A stretch of DNA of 64,000 bases, from contig JAQGOL010000027.1 of NCBI GenBank assembly GCA_028293625.1, positions 1-64,000 of the forward strand, in the 5' to 3' direction. This DNA comes from Chthoniobacteraceae bacterium (GTDB lineage Bacteria; Verrucomicrobiota; Verrucomicrobiia; Chthoniobacterales; Chthoniobacteraceae). This document shows positions 8,813-17,414 of the stretch, piece after piece. Below the pieces are notes generated by a model. That model saw only the letters and a list, made by a program, of their open reading frames with translations. It was not told where the DNA came from and made no database searches. Numbering within the stretch: position 1 is the stretch's first letter; each line of letters starts with the position of its first letter. A program made the translations under genes and the position numbers.

Positions 8813-9172
8813 GTGAAAAAACCGAACCGCCCCCGTTTGCATTTCAGGCTGCATGGTCTCCTCCTGCTTGGCCTTCTGTTTGTCGGATGTGCTCATCATG
8901 AGCCGGAACTGACACAGCCTTCGCAAGTGGCTTGTTACGGGAGTGAACGCCTTTCCCACACCGTTTATCAGGGCTCGGATAGGGAATATCATTATTTTGC
9001 CTGGACCCATCATCTGAAACGCGGGAACTGGAAGATCCCCCGGTACGCACTCGAGTTGCCCGGTGAATTCCCGCTCGGGAAAGGGGAATCGTTCGTCAAA
9101 CATGACGCCGACGCGAATCTGGTCCTGTTCGGATTTAAACCGGCGCGCGAAAAAAAGACGAAGGCGCACTGA
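8813..9172 (+). CDS. Small predicted lipoprotein
   Basis: Codes for 119 residues from a GTG start. The N-terminus is a classic lipoprotein signal: basic KKPNRPRLHFR, a hydrophobic stretch LLLLGLLFVG, then the lipobox cysteine in VGCAHH. An ATG further upstream (8675) lies inside the IS66 terminal repeat and would add 46 unlikely residues, so I prefer the GTG. The mature part has no recognised domain. It contains SERLSHTVYQGSDREYHYF and a basic C-terminus. It begins 118 bp after the insertion sequence, so its native promoter may have been displaced. Confidence 0.6.
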   Translation: MKKPNRPRLHFRLHGLLLLGLLFVGCAHHEPELTQPSQVACYGSERLSHTVYQGSDREYHYFAWTHHLKRGNWKIPRYALELPGEFPLGKGESFVKHDADANLVLFGFKPAREKKTKAH

Positions 9173-9256
9173 GCGATCAGGCGGGCTCGCTGCCAATTAC
9201 ATTTTGGCCTCCCGATTGGACTTTACCCGATACGCCCGTCGTGAATCCTCCGCGTC

Positions 9257-10000
9257 ATGAATTGGACATGGATCAGCGACCCGCAAATCTGGATTAGTCT
9301 CGTTACTTTAACGGTGCTCGAGATCGTTCTCGGCATCGACAACATCATTTTCATCTCGATCCTCTCGGGCAAGCTGCCGGCCAACCAGCAAGGCAAGGCG
9401 CGCAGCCTCGGGCTGATGCTCGCATTGGTAACCCGGATCCTGCTGCTCTGCTCGATCTTCTGGCTCACCAAACTGACGGCTGATCTGTTTGCCGTCTTTG
9501 GCCACGGATTCTCCGGCAAAGATCTCGTGATGCTTTCGGGCGGACTTTTCCTCCTCTTCAAAAGCGTGCATGAGATCCATGGCAGCCTGGAAGGGGAAGA
9601 TCACGAGAGCTCGGCGAAAGTGCCCGGCGCATTTACGGCCGTCATTCTCCAGATCGTGGTGGTCGACATTGTGTTCTCGCTCGACTCGGTCATTACCGCG
9701 GTCGGCTTGGTGCAGAATATCGGCGTCATGATTGCCGCGGTGATCCTGGCGATGATGGTGATGCTGGCGGCCTCGGGAGCCATCGCCGGGTTCGTCAACC
9801 GGCATCCGACCATCAAGATGCTTGCGCTCAGTTTCCTGATCCTGGTGGGCGTGATGCTGGTGGCGGACGGCTTTGGCCATCACGTCGAGAAAGGCTACAT
9901 CTACTTTGCGATGGCCTTCTCGTTCATCGTCGAGCTGCTGAATATCAAGGTGCGCTCAAAACGGAAAGTGGTTCCCGTCGACCTGCGCTCCAGCTATTAA
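9257..10000 (+). CDS. TerC/YgdQ-family integral membrane protein
   Basis: Codes for 247 residues with about seven transmembrane segments. The family signature appears twice, as expected: TVLEIVLGIDNIIFISIL in the first membrane segment and VVDIVFSLDSVITAVGLV in the fifth, with the membrane-embedded acidic residues characteristic of TerC-like proteins. Members are linked to tellurite resistance and to manganese or other metal export during protein secretion. Which metal this one handles cannot be read from sequence. It converges on the next gene, with the two stop codons sharing a TTAA. Confidence 0.9.
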   Translation: MNWTWISDPQIWISLVTLTVLEIVLGIDNIIFISILSGKLPANQQGKARSLGLMLALVTRILLLCSIFWLTKLTADLFAVFGHGFSGKDLVMLSGGLFLLFKSVHEIHGSLEGEDHESSAKVPGAFTAVILQIVVVDIVFSLDSVITAVGLVQNIGVMIAAVILAMMVMLAASGAIAGFVNRHPTIKMLALSFLILVGVMLVADGFGHHVEKGYIYFAMAFSFIVELLNIKVRSKRKVVPVDLRSSY

Positions 10001-11211
10001 AGCGCTTGGCTGCGCATCTGTTCAATCAGAACGCGTGCGCACGCTTCTGAGAAGATCGGCGCATTGATTTCGCAATCGATTTCCAGGAGCGTCACGTCGT
10101 CGCGCAGCCCGTCCCGAAGCGCATCGAAGAGCGCCTCATCGGCCACGGGATCGTGAAAGAGCTGGCCCGGGGCGCTGATGATACTGAGCGCCTTGCGCGG
10201 GATCAACACGGTGACCGGTCCCGTGGATGCATTGACCTTTTTGGCAAGGATTGCGCCCAGCTGCGCGGCTTCTTCCGGGGAAGTCCGCATCAGGGTGACC
10301 TGCGGGTTGTGATGGTAAAAGGTGCGGCCGTTGAATTTGGCCGGCACAGTCTCGGGCGCATGGAAGTTAACCATGTCGAGGCAGCCGGGGGCGACCACGG
10401 TCGGGATGCCGCCTTTGGCCGCGGCGTCCATGCGTTCCGGACCGGCCCCGAGGACGCCACCGACGAGTTCATCGGCCCATTCAGTCGTGGTGAGATCAAG
10501 CACGCCGGCGACAAGGCCGCTTTCAATCAGCGATTCCATGGTGCGTCCGCCGGTGCCGGTCGCGTGAAAGACGAGCACTTCATACCCGGCATCTTCGAGC
10601 ACGGATTTGGCGTGCTGAATGCATTCGGTCGTGTTGCCGAACATGCTGGCCACGACGATCGGTTTGTCTTCCACCTGCGTGGGCGGTTCGGCTTCAACCA
10701 TGCCGCAGATCGCGCCGGCGGCCCGTGTGAGGATTTGCCGGGAAATCCGGTTGAGGCCGGCGACATCGACGATGCTCGGCATCATGAGGATGTCTTTGAC
10801 GCCGACATACTGGGCGGTGTTGCCGCTGGCCAGGGTCGAGACCATCAGCTTTGGGAATCCGAGCGGCAGCGCGCGCATCCCGGCCGTGCCAATCGCCGTG
10901 CCGCCGCCGCCGCCCAGCGAGATGACACCGTCGATTTTTCCTTCCGCGAGCAGTTTTGAAAGAATGACGGGAGCCGCCTTGGACATGGCGGCCACGGCTT
11001 CACCACGGTCGTTTCGGGCGACGAGCGCGGCGAGATCGATGCCCGCCACCTGGGCGACTTCCTCGCGGGTGATATCGGGTTGGACCCGGGGCGGGGCGCC
11101 GGTGCCGACGTCAATGAGGAGGGTTTTGTGTCCGCGTTTGCGGATTTGTTCACCGACAAAATCGTGTTCGTCGCCTTTGGTATCGAGTGTGCCGAGCAGT
11201 GCGATGGTCAT
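9997..11211 (-). CDS. Tm-1-like/UPF0261 family protein
   Basis: Codes for 404 residues, full length for UPF0261, the family of the ATP-binding domain of tomato Tm-1 resistance protein. The N-terminus IALLGTLDTKGDEHDFVGEQ is diagnostic. The glycine-rich ISLGGGGGTAIGTAGM matches the family nucleotide-binding loop. The C-terminal half carries VLVFHATGTGGRTMESLIE and ends with a variable helix. Bacterial members have no firmly established reaction. The gene overlaps the convergent terC-like gene at the stop codons and has no codirectional partner. Confidence 0.9.
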   Translation of the reverse strand: MTIALLGTLDTKGDEHDFVGEQIRKRGHKTLLIDVGTGAPPRVQPDITREEVAQVAGIDLAALVARNDRGEAVAAMSKAAPVILSKLLAEGKIDGVISLGGGGGTAIGTAGMRALPLGFPKLMVSTLASGNTAQYVGVKDILMMPSIVDVAGLNRISRQILTRAAGAICGMVEAEPPTQVEDKPIVVASMFGNTTECIQHAKSVLEDAGYEVLVFHATGTGGRTMESLIESGLVAGVLDLTTTEWADELVGGVLGAGPERMDAAAKGGIPTVVAPGCLDMVNFHAPETVPAKFNGRTFYHHNPQVTLMRTSPEEAAQLGAILAKKVNASTGPVTVLIPRKALSIISAPGQLFHDPVADEALFDALRDGLRDDVTLLEIDCEINAPIFSEACARVLIEQMRSQAL

Positions 11212-11401
11212 GGGAGAGATAAGGGGCGCCTATGCTGCATGCCGGTGAAGGCTTGGCAATGCCAACCTCTCCAAGTGTGGATTTCCCGGAGGCAGCCGTG
11301 GAATTGCGATAGGCAATCCGCCACACATTCGGCTGGCTTTTTAACCAATGCGCTTCCTTTGAATCTTTGCGCCGCATCGAGTCCGGCTATTGAGTATTTT
11401 A

Positions 11402-14116
11402 ATGTCTCTTGAAATTGCGATCTCGCCAGCCGGCCGTCTTTATCTGGAGCCGGCAAATCAGGAAGCGCCCGTCCTCGATCCAAAATGGGCGGGACTGATG
11501 GGAGCCGCCTTTGCATCCTCCTCGGCCGCCGGACTTTTGCTTCTGGCATGCGAGGCGTTTGCCGTGCCGTTGCCCGCTACCCTGGAATACTGGCGCGATT
11601 TTGCCAGGCTCTACCTGCAAACCCTTTGCCAAAGCGCGGCAGGCGGCGGGGAGCAAAAAGAAGCGGCGGCGCCGATGGTGCCGGCACCGCCTTTTGAGGA
11701 GCTGGCCGGTTTGGCGATGGAAGCGCCTCCGATGCGCGGCGGCGAGTTTCTGCGTGCTGAACTTCTGGGCAGGTTATGGGAGGAACTTGGCCGGTTGATC
11801 GTCCAGGAGACCGAAGGGATCGGGCTCGATCAATGGCTTAAAAAAAGGAGCCCGCATTTTCATAGCGTTGGCCGGGTGACATTTCATCTTGCGGAAAACA
11901 AGCGCGACCCGGAACGGCCTTTCGCGTTTCTTGCCACTTATACGGATCAGATTACCTCGCAGGGCCAGCCCAAGCCGCTGCCATTGGGTCGAGCGCTGGT
12001 CACTTACGCCGGCGCGCAGAACCAGGCGATGCTGACCAGCCTGCTCGCGCCGATCCAACGCGCGGCGGAAAAAAGCCCGCTGGTGCGCGAGCTCCTTGAG
12101 TCCCGCCAGATCTTCAATGCGATGGCGTGGCGCCCCCAGGAAGCGCACCGATTCCTGCGCGGAATTCCGGCGTTTGAGGAGAGCGGCCTCCTTGTCCGGG
12201 TGCCTGACTGGTGGAAATCGGGGCGTCCGCCGCGGCCGCAGGTCAAGGTGCGGATCGGAGAGAAGCGCAAAAGCTCATTGGGCCTGGACGCGATCATGGA
12301 TTTTTCAGTCGGCGTGGCGCTCGACGGGGAGGAGCTAAGCGAGAAGGAGTGGGATCAGATCATGGCTTCGCAAGGCAATCTCGTGCTTTTAAAAGGCAAA
12401 TGGGTCGAGATCGATCGGGACCGGCTTAAGCAGGTGCTTGATCAATGGAAGCGCGTCGAAAAGCAGGGTGGCGAAGTCTCTTTTTTGGAAGGGATGCGGA
12501 TGCTTTCGGGTCTTGGCAACGGGGCCGCCGACGACGCGCTGGCTGACCCGGAGGCGCGGGAATGGTCGGACGTGGTCGCGGGCGATTGGCTGCGCGACAC
12601 GCTAGCGGCGATGCGCGATCCAGCCGTGATAAAGGGGTTTGATCCGGGGCGCGATCTGAAGGCTGAACTGCGCGGCTATCAGCAGGCCGGTGTCCATTGG
12701 CTCTGGTTCATGACGCGGCTTGGACTTGGCGCGTGTCTGGCTGACGACATGGGCCTTGGAAAAACGATCCAAACCATCGCGCTTCTCCTTCAACTAAAAC
12801 GGGAGGCAGCAGGCAACGCGGTGCCTCCTTCGCTCCTGGTTGCGCCGGCTTCTCTTTTGGCGAATTGGAAGAATGAGCTCACCCGGTTTGCACCCACGCT
12901 CTCGATCTTTTTTGTGCATCCCTCGGAGACGTCTGCGCAGGCACTGACGGCTGCCGCCGCCAATCCCGCCCGCGCGTTTGCCGGACTCGACCTGGTAGTC
13001 ACAACCTACGGCGTCCTTGGCCGGTTTGAATGGATGCGCCAGCAGCCGTGGCGGATCGCCGTGATTGATGAAGCGCAGGCAATCAAAAACCCGGGCGCCC
13101 GCCAGACGCGCGCGGTCAAGGAGCTTCGTGCCCAGGCACGCATCGCGCTCACCGGGACGCCGGTGGAAAACCGCCTCGGCGATCTCTGGTCGCTCTTCGA
13201 TTTTATCTGTCCCGGATTGCTCGGGACGGCGCCCCAATTTTCCCGCACCATCAAGCTGCTTACCGACGATCATGGCCGTCATTTTGCCCCGTTGCGAACC
13301 CTGACCGCGCCTTATCTGCTGCGCCGCTTAAAAACCGATCGCAGCATCATCGCGGATCTGCCCGATAAAACGGAGCTGACGGCATGGTGCTCTTTAACCA
13401 AAGCGCAGGCGGCCCATTACGAGCAGGCGTTGAGTGAACTGAGCGAGCGTTTGGAGGCCTCGGAGGGCGTGCAGCGGAGGGGTGTCATTCTTGCATTCCT
13501 GGTCCGCTTCAAGCAGATCTGCAATCATCCGGCCCATTGGCTTGGGACCGGCGACTTTGACCCCGCTGCCAGCGGCAAGTTCGCCCGGTTAAAAGAGCTG
13601 GCGGAGGAAATCGGGGCGCGTCAGGAAAAGATGCTCGTATTCACCCAGTTCAAAGAGATAACCGAGCCGCTTTCCGCGTATCTCGAAGGGATTCTTGGAC
13701 GTCCCGGCCTGATTCTTCATGGAGGGACGCCGGTGAAAGAGCGGCAGAAGCTGGTCGCACGTTTTCAGCAGGATGACGGCCCGCCTTTTTTTATCCTTTC
13801 GCTGAAGGCAGGTGGCACCGGGCTCAACCTGACGGCGGCCTCGCATGTGGTCCATTTTGACCGGTGGTGGAACCCGGCCGTGGAGAATCAGGCGACGGAC
13901 CGGGCGTTTCGGATCGGGCAGAAGCGCAATGTCCTGGTGCATAAGTTTGTCTGCCGCGGCACGATCGAGGAACGGATCAATGAAATGATCGAGGAGAAAA
14001 AAGCGCTGGCCAGCGATGCCGTGGAAGACGGTGGCGAACAGAAACTGGCCGAGCTGCCCGATGACGAATTGCTGCGGTTTGTGGCGCTCGACATCAAGAG
14101 CGCCGTCCAGGAATAA
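11402..14116 (+). CDS. SNF2-family DNA-dependent ATPase/helicase
   Basis: Codes for 904 residues. The N-terminal roughly 400 residues correspond to the bacterial SNF2 helicase-associated region. RecA-like domain 1 has Walker A DDMGLGKTIQT (about residue 447), motif II VIDEAQAIKN (about 553) and LTGTPVENRLGDLW. RecA-like domain 2 has LSLKAGGTGLNLTAASHVVH and motif VI QATDRAFRIGQKR, ending FVCRGTIEERINEM. This is a Swi2/Snf2 dsDNA translocase rather than a strand-separating helicase; bacterial relatives such as RapA and HepA remodel nucleoprotein. An in-frame TTG at 11390 is an alternative start. The gene stands alone on its strand and converges on the small membrane-protein gene two bases away. 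Confidence 0.92.
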   Translation: MSLEIAISPAGRLYLEPANQEAPVLDPKWAGLMGAAFASSSAAGLLLLACEAFAVPLPATLEYWRDFARLYLQTLCQSAAGGGEQKEAAAPMVPAPPFEELAGLAMEAPPMRGGEFLRAELLGRLWEELGRLIVQETEGIGLDQWLKKRSPHFHSVGRVTFHLAENKRDPERPFAFLATYTDQITSQGQPKPLPLGRALVTYAGAQNQAMLTSLLAPIQRAAEKSPLVRELLESRQIFNAMAWRPQEAHRFLRGIPAFEESGLLVRVPDWWKSGRPPRPQVKVRIGEKRKSSLGLDAIMDFSVGVALDGEELSEKEWDQIMASQGNLVLLKGKWVEIDRDRLKQVLDQWKRVEKQGGEVSFLEGMRMLSGLGNGAADDALADPEAREWSDVVAGDWLRDTLAAMRDPAVIKGFDPGRDLKAELRGYQQAGVHWLWFMTRLGLGACLADDMGLGKTIQTIALLLQLKREAAGNAVPPSLLVAPASLLANWKNELTRFAPTLSIFFVHPSETSAQALTAAAANPARAFAGLDLVVTTYGVLGRFEWMRQQPWRIAVIDEAQAIKNPGARQTRAVKELRAQARIALTGTPVENRLGDLWSLFDFICPGLLGTAPQFSRTIKLLTDDHGRHFAPLRTLTAPYLLRRLKTDRSIIADLPDKTELTAWCSLTKAQAAHYEQALSELSERLEASEGVQRRGVILAFLVRFKQICNHPAHWLGTGDFDPAASGKFARLKELAEEIGARQEKMLVFTQFKEITEPLSAYLEGILGRPGLILHGGTPVKERQKLVARFQQDDGPPFFILSLKAGGTGLNLTAASHVVHFDRWWNPAVENQATDRAFRIGQKRNVLVHKFVCRGTIEERINEMIEEKKALASDAVEDGGEQKLAELPDDELLRFVALDIKSAVQE

Positions 14117-14118
14117 CC

Positions 14119-14517
14119 TTATTGGAAGAGGACCAGCTGCGCGGGCTCACCCTTCGGCTGGATCAGTGCGATTCGTTTGTCGGGAAAGCAGCGCGCCAGG
14201 TCCGCGTTGCTGATGCGCTCCACGGGCGCCGAGGATTCCGTATAGAGCCGACTTGTGATTGAAGCGGTAGTCGAAATCCGGGCCGTGACATTCGTTTGGG
14301 TGCGGATTGTCTCCACATGCGTGTTGGGGATTTCCACGCGCGCGATGGGTCCTGAAATGAGCCGTGGGGCTGGCGGGCGGATTATTTGAAACGCCAACGC
14401 GATCACGGCGAGTGCCGCTGTTGCACCGGCAACCCGGAGCGTTCGCCGGCGGATGCGGCGGCCGCGGGCGGCATCGAGAACGGCAGCCAGGGAGGTGGCA
14501 TAAAGATTGTTGTCCAT
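14119..14517 (-). CDS. Small single-pass membrane protein, candidate anti-sigma partner
   Basis: Codes for 132 residues. A short basic cytoplasmic N-terminus (LDAARGRRIRRRTLR) leads into one membrane helix (VAGATAALAVIALAFQII), then an 80-residue extracytoplasmic tail with many Thr and Ser residues. The gene starts 9 bp after the ECF sigma factor stop on the same strand, the usual place for an anti-sigma factor. It lacks the zinc-binding HxxxCxxC motif, and its cytoplasmic part, about 35 residues, is shorter than usual. The anti-sigma role is inferred from position and topology only. Confidence 0.55.
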   Translation of the reverse strand: MDNNLYATSLAAVLDAARGRRIRRRTLRVAGATAALAVIALAFQIIRPPAPRLISGPIARVEIPNTHVETIRTQTNVTARISTTASITSRLYTESSAPVERISNADLARCFPDKRIALIQPKGEPAQLVLFQ

Positions 14518-14526
14518 TGCTTGTTG

Positions 14527-15111
14527 TCAGATCTCATTCCGTGCTGCCCGGGTCAGCCAGGCGCGCAGCCGGAGGCGGATCCGTGCAAGGCGGGATTCGA
14601 TCGCTTTTGGCGTCGTTCGCCGGGCTTGGGCGATTTGACGGATTGGTTGGTTTGCGAGGTAACACGCTTCAATCAGCGCGCGCTCAGAAGGGGTCAGGCG
14701 TGCCAGGCCCGCGGAGAGATGTTCATCAAACGAGGCTGCCTGTCGCGGCTGTTCATTGATCAGGCTTTCCTCGGTGACGACCTGCAAGAGCGCCGCATAA
14801 CGCGAGCGGCGTCTGGCCAGATCGATGAGGCAGCCACGGGCAATTTGCGCGAGCCATCCCCACATGACGCCTTCTGTTTCGAAGCGGCGCACGTGCCGCA
14901 CGCATTTAACATAAGCAATCTGGATCGCTTCCCGGGCGGCCTCTTCGTTGCCGTGCGCCGCGATCAGCAAATACCGCAAGAGCCGATCAAAGGTGCGGGC
15001 GTGAAACTCTCTCCACGCCGCTTCTTCGCCCGCTACGAGCCGCGCCGATAGGTTTGCCGTGTCATCATTGCAAACCTCGGCTGGTGATTGCTTACAGGCG
15101 AGTGCGGGCAT
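14527..15111 (-). CDS. ECF-type RNA polymerase sigma factor
   Basis: Codes for 194 residues, normal for an extracytoplasmic-function sigma factor. Region 2 lies at about residues 35-105 (AAREAIQIAYVKCVRHV, WGWLAQIARGCLIDLARRR). Region 4 (about 130-185) has LTPSERALIEACYLANQ and the helix-turn-helix IRQIAQARRTTPKAIESRL. Region 3 is absent, as in all ECF factors. It would redirect RNA polymerase to a dedicated promoter set. It is flanked by the STN-domain gene (39 bp upstream) and the small membrane protein (9 bp downstream), suggesting one transcript and envelope-signal control. Confidence 0.9.
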   Translation of the reverse strand: MPALACKQSPAEVCNDDTANLSARLVAGEEAAWREFHARTFDRLLRYLLIAAHGNEEAAREAIQIAYVKCVRHVRRFETEGVMWGWLAQIARGCLIDLARRRSRYAALLQVVTEESLINEQPRQAASFDEHLSAGLARLTPSERALIEACYLANQPIRQIAQARRTTPKAIESRLARIRLRLRAWLTRAARNEI

Positions 15112-15150
15112 GGATCCGGGAGAAAATCCGAGGCATTCGCGACGAAGAAA

Positions 15151-16302
15151 TCAGCGTTGGAGAAGCGGCCGGGTCGAACCCGGCAGTGACGGTGTCGGCG
15201 GCCGCAATCCGGAGGGCGCCGGCAAACCGACACGAGGCGGAGTGCCCGGCCGCTCAGGAACGCTGATCCGCGCTCCGCCTCCACCGCTTTGAAAACCGCC
15301 GGCCGTGCCCGTGGCATCCAGGACAATGGCGTGTTCGCGTTTTTCCAGATCAAACCCGCCAAGCTTTGCCACGTATTCAAGCGCTTCAATGACGGGCACC
15401 TCATAAAGGGAAAGGGTGACGCTCCGTTCACCGTCGCCATTTACGACAATGTTGATGCCTTTCTTCTCGGGATCGAGTTCTACCGCCCGCTTTCGAATAA
15501 AAGTCACGGCCTCGCTCACGCTTGCAAGGCTGAGATCCAACTGAGGAAGGATGATCTCATTGGCTTTGCGGGTGTTTTTAAAGTTATCAGTTCGGGGAAG
15601 CTGAAGCATCTGTGACAGCCCTGCGAGAACCTGAGTGATCAGATCAAGTTGCTGGACAGTGCCGGAGCAGATCAGGAGTTTTGTTTCCTCATGGAATTTC
15701 AGGGTCGGCGGCGGGTTTTTCGCCACATCGGTTCCCGTTTGCAGATTGCATCCCGATTGAATGGCCGTGGTGATGTCGTCCACGGTAAAATGGCCAAGGA
15801 ATTGGGCGATCGGGAAATATTGGACGGAAGGCGCTTCCTTTGCGGAGGGTTCAGAGCTGAGTGCCTGGAAGATCCAGAGTGCATCGGGCGAATCGAGTGG
15901 CTCCTGGCTGAAAAAGCGGATGCCGGCAGTTTGCCTCGGCGTCTGTCCGCTGCCTCCGAATCCGATGGGTGCCGACTGCGGGGAAGCGCTTTCGCTTGCG
16001 CTGGTGATTGCCCGAAAGAGGGAGCCGACCGTGACACCGCTGACTTCCACCGCCGGAATCTGAGCGGATTCGGCGTCTTTTGGAATGATGATGTTCACCG
16101 GCTTGCCCGTCGCTTTTGTCACCGCACCGATAAAGGCGCGCACGGTGCCGCCCGGAAAGACCAAATCAAAGCGCGGTTCACTCGATGGCTCAGGAGTCAG
16201 CAAGAGTGGCGCATTTTTGCCGGATGGAACGGACGGCGGTGTATCAAGTGCGAATCCCGAATTAAGCACCATGCAGGACGCGAAGAGGATGATTGCTTTC
16301 AT
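15151..16302 (-). CDS. Secreted STN/secretin N-domain-like protein
   Basis: Codes for 383 residues. The chosen ATG gives a clean signal peptide (KAIILFASCMVLNSGFA). Two segments resemble the secretin/TonB short N-terminal (STN) fold: FDLVFPGGTVRAFIGAVTKA with VEVSGVTVGSLFRAI, and later LDLSLASVSEAVTFIRKRAV, INIVVN and VTLSLYEVPVIEALEYVA. This double arrangement recurs in Verrucomicrobiota proteins annotated as type II/III secretion-like. The secretin pore domain is missing, and the C-terminus is a Pro/Gly-rich tail. It is probably periplasmic. Its place directly upstream of an ECF sigma factor recalls STN-based surface signalling (FecA/FecR/FecI), but there is no TonB-dependent barrel here, so the sensing role is inference. 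Confidence 0.75.
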   Translation of the reverse strand: MKAIILFASCMVLNSGFALDTPPSVPSGKNAPLLLTPEPSSEPRFDLVFPGGTVRAFIGAVTKATGKPVNIIIPKDAESAQIPAVEVSGVTVGSLFRAITSASESASPQSAPIGFGGSGQTPRQTAGIRFFSQEPLDSPDALWIFQALSSEPSAKEAPSVQYFPIAQFLGHFTVDDITTAIQSGCNLQTGTDVAKNPPPTLKFHEETKLLICSGTVQQLDLITQVLAGLSQMLQLPRTDNFKNTRKANEIILPQLDLSLASVSEAVTFIRKRAVELDPEKKGINIVVNGDGERSVTLSLYEVPVIEALEYVAKLGGFDLEKREHAIVLDATGTAGGFQSGGGGARISVPERPGTPPRVGLPAPSGLRPPTPSLPGSTRPLLQR

Positions 16303-16391
16303 ACATTGAACGACGACGCCCGCGGCTTTAACCCTCGCGGAAAATTGGGATGCGTCTCTTTTTTTTGACGCTCCGGCACGAGCAGCCCTTT

Positions 16392-17243
16392 TTAATCCCG
16401 GTCGTGTTTGTGAATCCAATGCCACTTTCGGCAACCGGGACAACGCTCATAACGAGATGGCCCGAAGTTCAAGCCAAAGAGCGGCGCGTCATACCCTTGA
16501 TTGCATCCCGGACAGCGGCTCCGGCCAAAGAGCAGGCGTCCCAATGCAAATTGGCCAAAAGCGAAGTAAGCAAGCAGGCTTGCGGCTGCCAGGCAATAAC
16601 CGAACAGCCAAAGCTGTACTATGACCATCCAAAAGGTCCGGCCCAGACCACCGGCATTCTGTGCCATCAGCTGCAGGGGAAGGTTGCCTAGCCAGTGCAA
16701 CGTCATCGCTCCCGCGATGCCCCATAAAAATCGCCGTCGCCACTGCCAGAGCGCCACTGAAATAAACGCGCTATGGAAAATGCAGGTCATAAGCCGTTCC
16801 ACTGCATACCCGCCAAACTGGTAGAATGGGAGTCCCTCCATCGCTTTCATCTGGGCAACGCGCCCGGCAACAAACCACATTTCACCGATGGCGAAGCCAA
16901 GGCCGATCGCCAGGGCATAACGCGCGAAGTTAGCCGGACGAATGTCGGCGCGGATCATTGGCAGAAGAAGGGGAACCAGCTTCATCGGCTCCTCCGTCAG
17001 CGGCGCATAGAGCGAGGTGAGCCATTGGTAAGTAATGGAGGAAGAACTAAGTTGTCCCACCAGCCAGTGATCAAGTGGAATTCTAATCCAATAAAATGCC
17101 AGAGGTTGAAGGGGCACGACCAGCAAGGCAGCCAGCGAGAGAAGCTGGTGATTGGCAGGGAGTTGAAGCTTATAAATCAGCGACCCAAAGATCGCCACCG
17201 CGGCGAGCGTGGTGAAAAAAGCGGCCAGATAGATTCCGCTCAT
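16392..17243 (-). CDS. PrsW-like glutamic intramembrane protease with zinc-ribbon tail
   Basis: Codes for about 283 residues with some seven membrane segments. Three conserved motifs of the PrsW/CAAX-type glutamic protease fold are visible: LYAPLTEEPMKL (EExxK, residues about 84-88), GLGFAIGEMW, and CIFHSAFISV plus AMTLHWLGN, supplying the membrane histidines. In Bacillus subtilis PrsW cuts an anti-sigma factor at site 1. The C-terminal 45 residues are soluble and carry two CPGC knuckles (about 244 and 268), a zinc-ribbon-like addition not typical of PrsW. A TTG two codons upstream is an alternative start. It lies 89 bp upstream of the STN-protein gene on the same strand. Confidence 0.75.
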   Translation of the reverse strand: MSGIYLAAFFTTLAAVAIFGSLIYKLQLPANHQLLSLAALLVVPLQPLAFYWIRIPLDHWLVGQLSSSSITYQWLTSLYAPLTEEPMKLVPLLLPMIRADIRPANFARYALAIGLGFAIGEMWFVAGRVAQMKAMEGLPFYQFGGYAVERLMTCIFHSAFISVALWQWRRRFLWGIAGAMTLHWLGNLPLQLMAQNAGGLGRTFWMVIVQLWLFGYCLAAASLLAYFAFGQFALGRLLFGRSRCPGCNQGYDAPLFGLNFGPSRYERCPGCRKWHWIHKHDRD

Positions 17244-17356
17244 AAACAAGGAAGCTTCATGGCGGCTTCCAAAAGAAAGCGGTCTCTTTGGTGACCGGGG
17301 CGCATCGTGCCGCGGAGGCTAGCGGGGAAGGAGCCGCAAGCCAAGAGATCCCGGCG

Positions 17357-17390
17357 CAAAAATCCCGAAGCAATTGGAATTGCTTCGGGA
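17357..17390 (-). terminator. Rho-independent terminator of the esterase gene
   Basis: A near-perfect inverted repeat TCCCGAAGCAATT/AATTGCTTCGGGA spans 17363-17390. On the minus strand it is followed by GGGATTTTTG and lies just after the esterase stop. The plus strand also has a T-run (CTTTTTCTTC) after the stem, so it may act in both directions. Confidence 0.8.
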
Positions 17391-17414
17391 CTTTTTCTTC
17401 TTACACCAATTTGA

